DNA from: Terasakiispira papahanaumokuakeensis
Lineage (GTDB): Bacteria; Pseudomonadota; Gammaproteobacteria; Pseudomonadales; Halomonadaceae
Direction: 5' to 3'
Length of the DNA stretch: 64,000 bases
Assembly: GCF_001709345.1 (NCBI RefSeq)
Contig: NZ_MDTQ01000001.1
Location: 248,001 to 312,000 of the forward strand
Part shown: positions 61,464 through 64,000 of the stretch, piece by piece
Layout of the letters: each line of letters opens with the position of its first letter
Numbering within the stretch: position 1 is the first letter of the stretch
Notes under the pieces: model-generated
What the model was told of the DNA's origin: nothing
The model's input: the letters and a program-made list of their open reading frames with translations, nothing else
Databases searched by the model: none
Position numbers and translations under genes: made by a program

Positions 61464-64000
61464 ATGCTTGAACTGCGAGGCGCGCCCGCTCTCTCTGCCT
61501 TTCGTTCCCGTAAGCTTCTGGCCAGTTTGCAGGCCGCTTGCTCGCATGTGACTTCGGTTTATGCCGAGTACATGCACTTTGTTGATCTTCAGGGCAGTCA
61601 GCCCTTGACTCAGCCTGAACAGGATGAATTGACCCAGTTGCTGAGCTATGGTCCAACAGAGACAGCCGCTGACCCTGTTGGCCAACTTTTTTTGGTGGTG
61701 CCGCGTCCTGGCACTATTTCCCCTTGGTCATCTAAAGCGACGGACATTGTACGTAACTGTGGCTTGACCCGAATCGATCGTATCGAGCGTGGTGTGGCTT
61801 ACTATGTACAAGCCAGCGGTGTGCTTGATGCCCCCGTGCGTGCCGCGATTGCCGCGGTTCTTCATGATCGAATGACCGAGTCGGTGTTGGGCCAGTTGGA
61901 CGATGCTGCTGCTTTGTTCCGTCATGAGCAGCCGCGGCCGTTATCCAGTGTCGATATTTTGTCCGGGGGACGTGAGGCATTGGTTGAGGCCAATCAGTCT
62001 CTGGGGCTGGCACTGGCTGACGATGAGATCGATTATCTGGTCAGCAGCTTCACGGATTTGGGGCGTAATCCCCATGACGTTGAGCTGATGATGTTCGCTC
62101 AGGCTAATTCAGAGCATTGTCGTCATAAGATCTTTAATGCGGATTGGACCATTGATGGCGAGCCCGCTGAACATTCGCTGTTCGGCATGATTCGGAACAC
62201 CTATAAGCAATCGCCCGATAAAGTGTTGTCTGCTTATAAAGATAATGCCTCGGTGATTGAAGGCTTTACTGCGCCGCGTTATTTCCCTCAGCCTGATTCT
62301 TATCAGTGGACGGTCACAGAAGAACCGACGCCGATTCTGATGAAGGTGGAAACGCATAACCACCCGACTGCCATTTCTCCTTTTCCAGGGGCGGCGACCG
62401 GAGCAGGGGGGGAAATCCGTGATGAAGGCGCGACTGGTTTGGGTGCTAAACCCAAAGCAGGCTTGACTGGCTTCACCGTATCAAACCTGCGGATTCCTGA
62501 TTTTGTTCAGCCTTGGGAAGGTGAGGATTATGGTCGCCCAGGGCGTATGGCTTCACCGCTGGATATCATGATTGAAGGCCCCATCGGGGGGGCTGCGTTC
62601 AATAATGAATTTGGTCGTCCTAACCTCAATGGTTATTTCCGCACCTATGAAGATAACGCGGTTGGCGTGAATGGTGTGGAGCGTCGCGGTTACCATAAGC
62701 CGATTATGCTGGCTGGTGGACTGGGCAATGTGCGTCCAATGCACGTTGAGAAAGGTGAAATCCCCGTTGGCGCCAAACTGATTGTGTTGGGCGGCCCGGC
62801 GATGAATATTGGGCTCGGCGGTGGGGCGGCCTCATCAATGGCTACGGGGGATTCCAGTGAAGATCTGGACTTCGCATCGGTACAGCGAGGCAATCCGGAA
62901 ATTGAGCGCCGTGCTCAAGAGGTGATCGATCGCTGCTGGGCGTATGGCGATGATAACCCGATTTGTTTTATCCATGATGTTGGGGCTGGCGGGCTATCCA
63001 ATGCGTTGCCAGAGTTGGTGAAAGACGGCGAACGTGGTGGACGTTTTCAGTTGCGTGATGTGCCCAATGCTGAGCCGGGGATGACACCGCTTGAGATTTG
63101 GTGCAACGAGGCACAAGAGCGTTATGTGCTGGCCGTGCCTGCGGATCGCCTGGATGATTTCGATCAACTGTGTCGCCGTGAGCGAGCACCTTATGCGGTG
63201 GTTGGCGATGCACTCGAAGCGCATGTACTCGAAGTCATGGATGGTCACTTCAACAGTAAGCCCGTTGATTTGCCCATGAGTGTGTTGTTCGGTAAGCCAC
63301 CGAAAATGCACCGGACTTTTGAGCGTGTGGTGCCTGAGTTGCCCGCATTACAGCTGAGTGAACTGGATGTTTATGATGCTGCTGAACGTGTCCTGCGGTT
63401 ACCTGCGGTGGCCAGTAAGCAGTTCTTGATCACGATCGGGGATCGTACTGTGGGCGGTTGTGTCGCCCGCGATCAGATGGTCGGGCCTTGGCAAGTGCCG
63501 GTGGCCGATTGTGCCGTGACAACAACGACACCATTCACCGAAACGGGTGAGGCGATGGCGATGGGGGAACGTACGCCCCTGGCCTTGATTAATGCGCCTG
63601 CTTCCGGTCGGATGGCTGTTGGTGAGGCAATTACGAATCTGGCGGCAGCACGCATTGAAGCTTTGTCGGATATCAAACTCTCTGCCAACTGGATGTCGGC
63701 GGCTAACCATCCTGGAGAAAATCAGGCGCTGTATGACACGGTGCATACAGTCGGGATGGAGCTGTGTCCTCAGCTGGGGATTGCGATTCCGGTCGGTAAA
63801 GACTCGATGTCAATGCGCACGGTATGGGAAGACGATCAGGGCGAGGAAAAAGCAGTGACCTCGCCACTTTCTCTCGTTGTGTCAGGATTTGCCCCGGTAT
63901 TGGATGCGCGTGCGACCTTGACACCACAGCTGCGCACTGATCATGGTGATACCGACTTGATCTTGATTGATCTGGGGCGTGGACAGCATCGTCTGGGCGG
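61464..64000 (+). CDS. purL: Phosphoribosylformylglycinamidine synthase (partial, 3' end beyond the window)
   Basis: The first 845 codons of the large single-chain PurL. The start [14 protein letters not shown] matches the family. The FGAR synthase domain shows [62 protein letters not shown]-type and GGGAASSM segments, and the second half-repeat KLSANWMSA and [10 protein letters not shown]. The C-terminal glutaminase domain lies beyond base 64000. PurL performs the ATP- and glutamine-dependent fourth step of purine synthesis. The start at 61464 follows CCAGG. The frame stays open to the last base. Confidence 0.96.
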   Translation, partial: MLELRGAPALSAFRSRKLLASLQAACSHVTSVYAEYMHFVDLQGSQPLTQPEQDELTQLLSYGPTETAADPVGQLFLVVPRPGTISPWSSKATDIVRNCGLTRIDRIERGVAYYVQASGVLDAPVRAAIAAVLHDRMTESVLGQLDDAAALFRHEQPRPLSSVDILSGGREALVEANQSLGLALADDEIDYLVSSFTDLGRNPHDVELMMFAQANSEHCRHKIFNADWTIDGEPAEHSLFGMIRNTYKQSPDKVLSAYKDNASVIEGFTAPRYFPQPDSYQWTVTEEPTPILMKVETHNHPTAISPFPGAATGAGGEIRDEGATGLGAKPKAGLTGFTVSNLRIPDFVQPWEGEDYGRPGRMASPLDIMIEGPIGGAAFNNEFGRPNLNGYFRTYEDNAVGVNGVERRGYHKPIMLAGGLGNVRPMHVEKGEIPVGAKLIVLGGPAMNIGLGGGAASSMATGDSSEDLDFASVQRGNPEIERRAQEVIDRCWAYGDDNPICFIHDVGAGGLSNALPELVKDGERGGRFQLRDVPNAEPGMTPLEIWCNEAQERYVLAVPADRLDDFDQLCRRERAPYAVVGDALEAHVLEVMDGHFNSKPVDLPMSVLFGKPPKMHRTFERVVPELPALQLSELDVYDAAERVLRLPAVASKQFLITIGDRTVGGCVARDQMVGPWQVPVADCAVTTTTPFTETGEAMAMGERTPLALINAPASGRMAVGEAITNLAAARIEALSDIKLSANWMSAANHPGENQALYDTVHTVGMELCPQLGIAIPVGKDSMSMRTVWEDDQGEEKAVTSPLSLVVSGFAPVLDARATLTPQLRTDHGDTDLILIDLGRGQHRLG

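Overview
The window reads as a stretch of chromosome from a gammaproteobacterium of moderate GC content. Gene content and order point to a relative of Oceanospirillales or Pseudomonadales: coaBC-dut-algC-argB next to slmA, radC-rpmB-rpmG-mutM, mltF divergent from purL, glrK-qseG-glrR, bfd-bfr, and a PiT/DUF47 phosphate pair. I cannot name the genus from sequence alone. I see no prophage, complete insertion sequence, CRISPR array, rRNA or tRNA gene. Almost everything is housekeeping or envelope function.

Layout. 1-3735: a two-component pair (HD-GYP response regulator and a large sensor kinase), both leftward and overlapping. 3739-7783: valS behind a structured leader, then a YitT-like membrane protein. 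8090-9949: a small membrane protein, a cold-shock protein and a TraX-like protein. 9959-13332: a frameshifted alpha/beta hydrolase, an MliC-type lipoprotein and ilvD. 14112-18632: a DUF3015 / DUF4105 / lipoprotein-hydrolase trio and an outer-membrane barrel. 18907-23410: a glrK-qseG-glrR-ygiM operon, preceded on the same strand by what looks like a sigma54-dependent GlmY-type small RNA. 23766-32172: argA, an unknown exported protein, the Pit/DUF47 pair divergent from a CYTH triphosphatase and a potassium channel, and an orphan FliL-like protein. 32366-40871: dsbB, slmA, argB, algC, dut, coaBC, radC, rpmB, rpmG, mutM. 40931-43955: a run of small co-oriented genes including gcvH. 44099-49837: cnoX, DUF2628, bfd, bfr, ettA. 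50187-57215: glyA, a relic of a group IIC-like intron just after the glyA terminator, a DJ-1/PfpI protein, an AbrB-family transporter with divergent TetR regulator, a LOG-family protein and an OlsF-like double acyltransferase. 57388-64000: quinone oxidoreductase, a YdjM-like hydrolase, mltF and the 5' 2.5 kb of purL.

Two non-coding signals stand out. First, 23233-23410 (minus strand) has a -24/-12 element with exact GG-N10-GC spacing, a roughly 150-nt transcript with three hairpins and a strong terminator, and upstream dyads of the TGTC-N10-GACA type. It sits directly upstream of glrK, where enterobacteria keep glmY. Second, 51577-51728 has a group II intron 5' tip and a domain V/VI-like 3' end with almost everything between them deleted, placed just behind a Rho-independent terminator as class C introns are.

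A third theme is short tandem duplication in spacers. Arrays with units of 8, 14, 15, 16 and 18 bp occur in at least eight places, one of them inside a coding region as five-residue repeats. Start codons were adjusted where a ribosome-binding site or family alignment from memory argued for it; each adjustment is stated in the entry.
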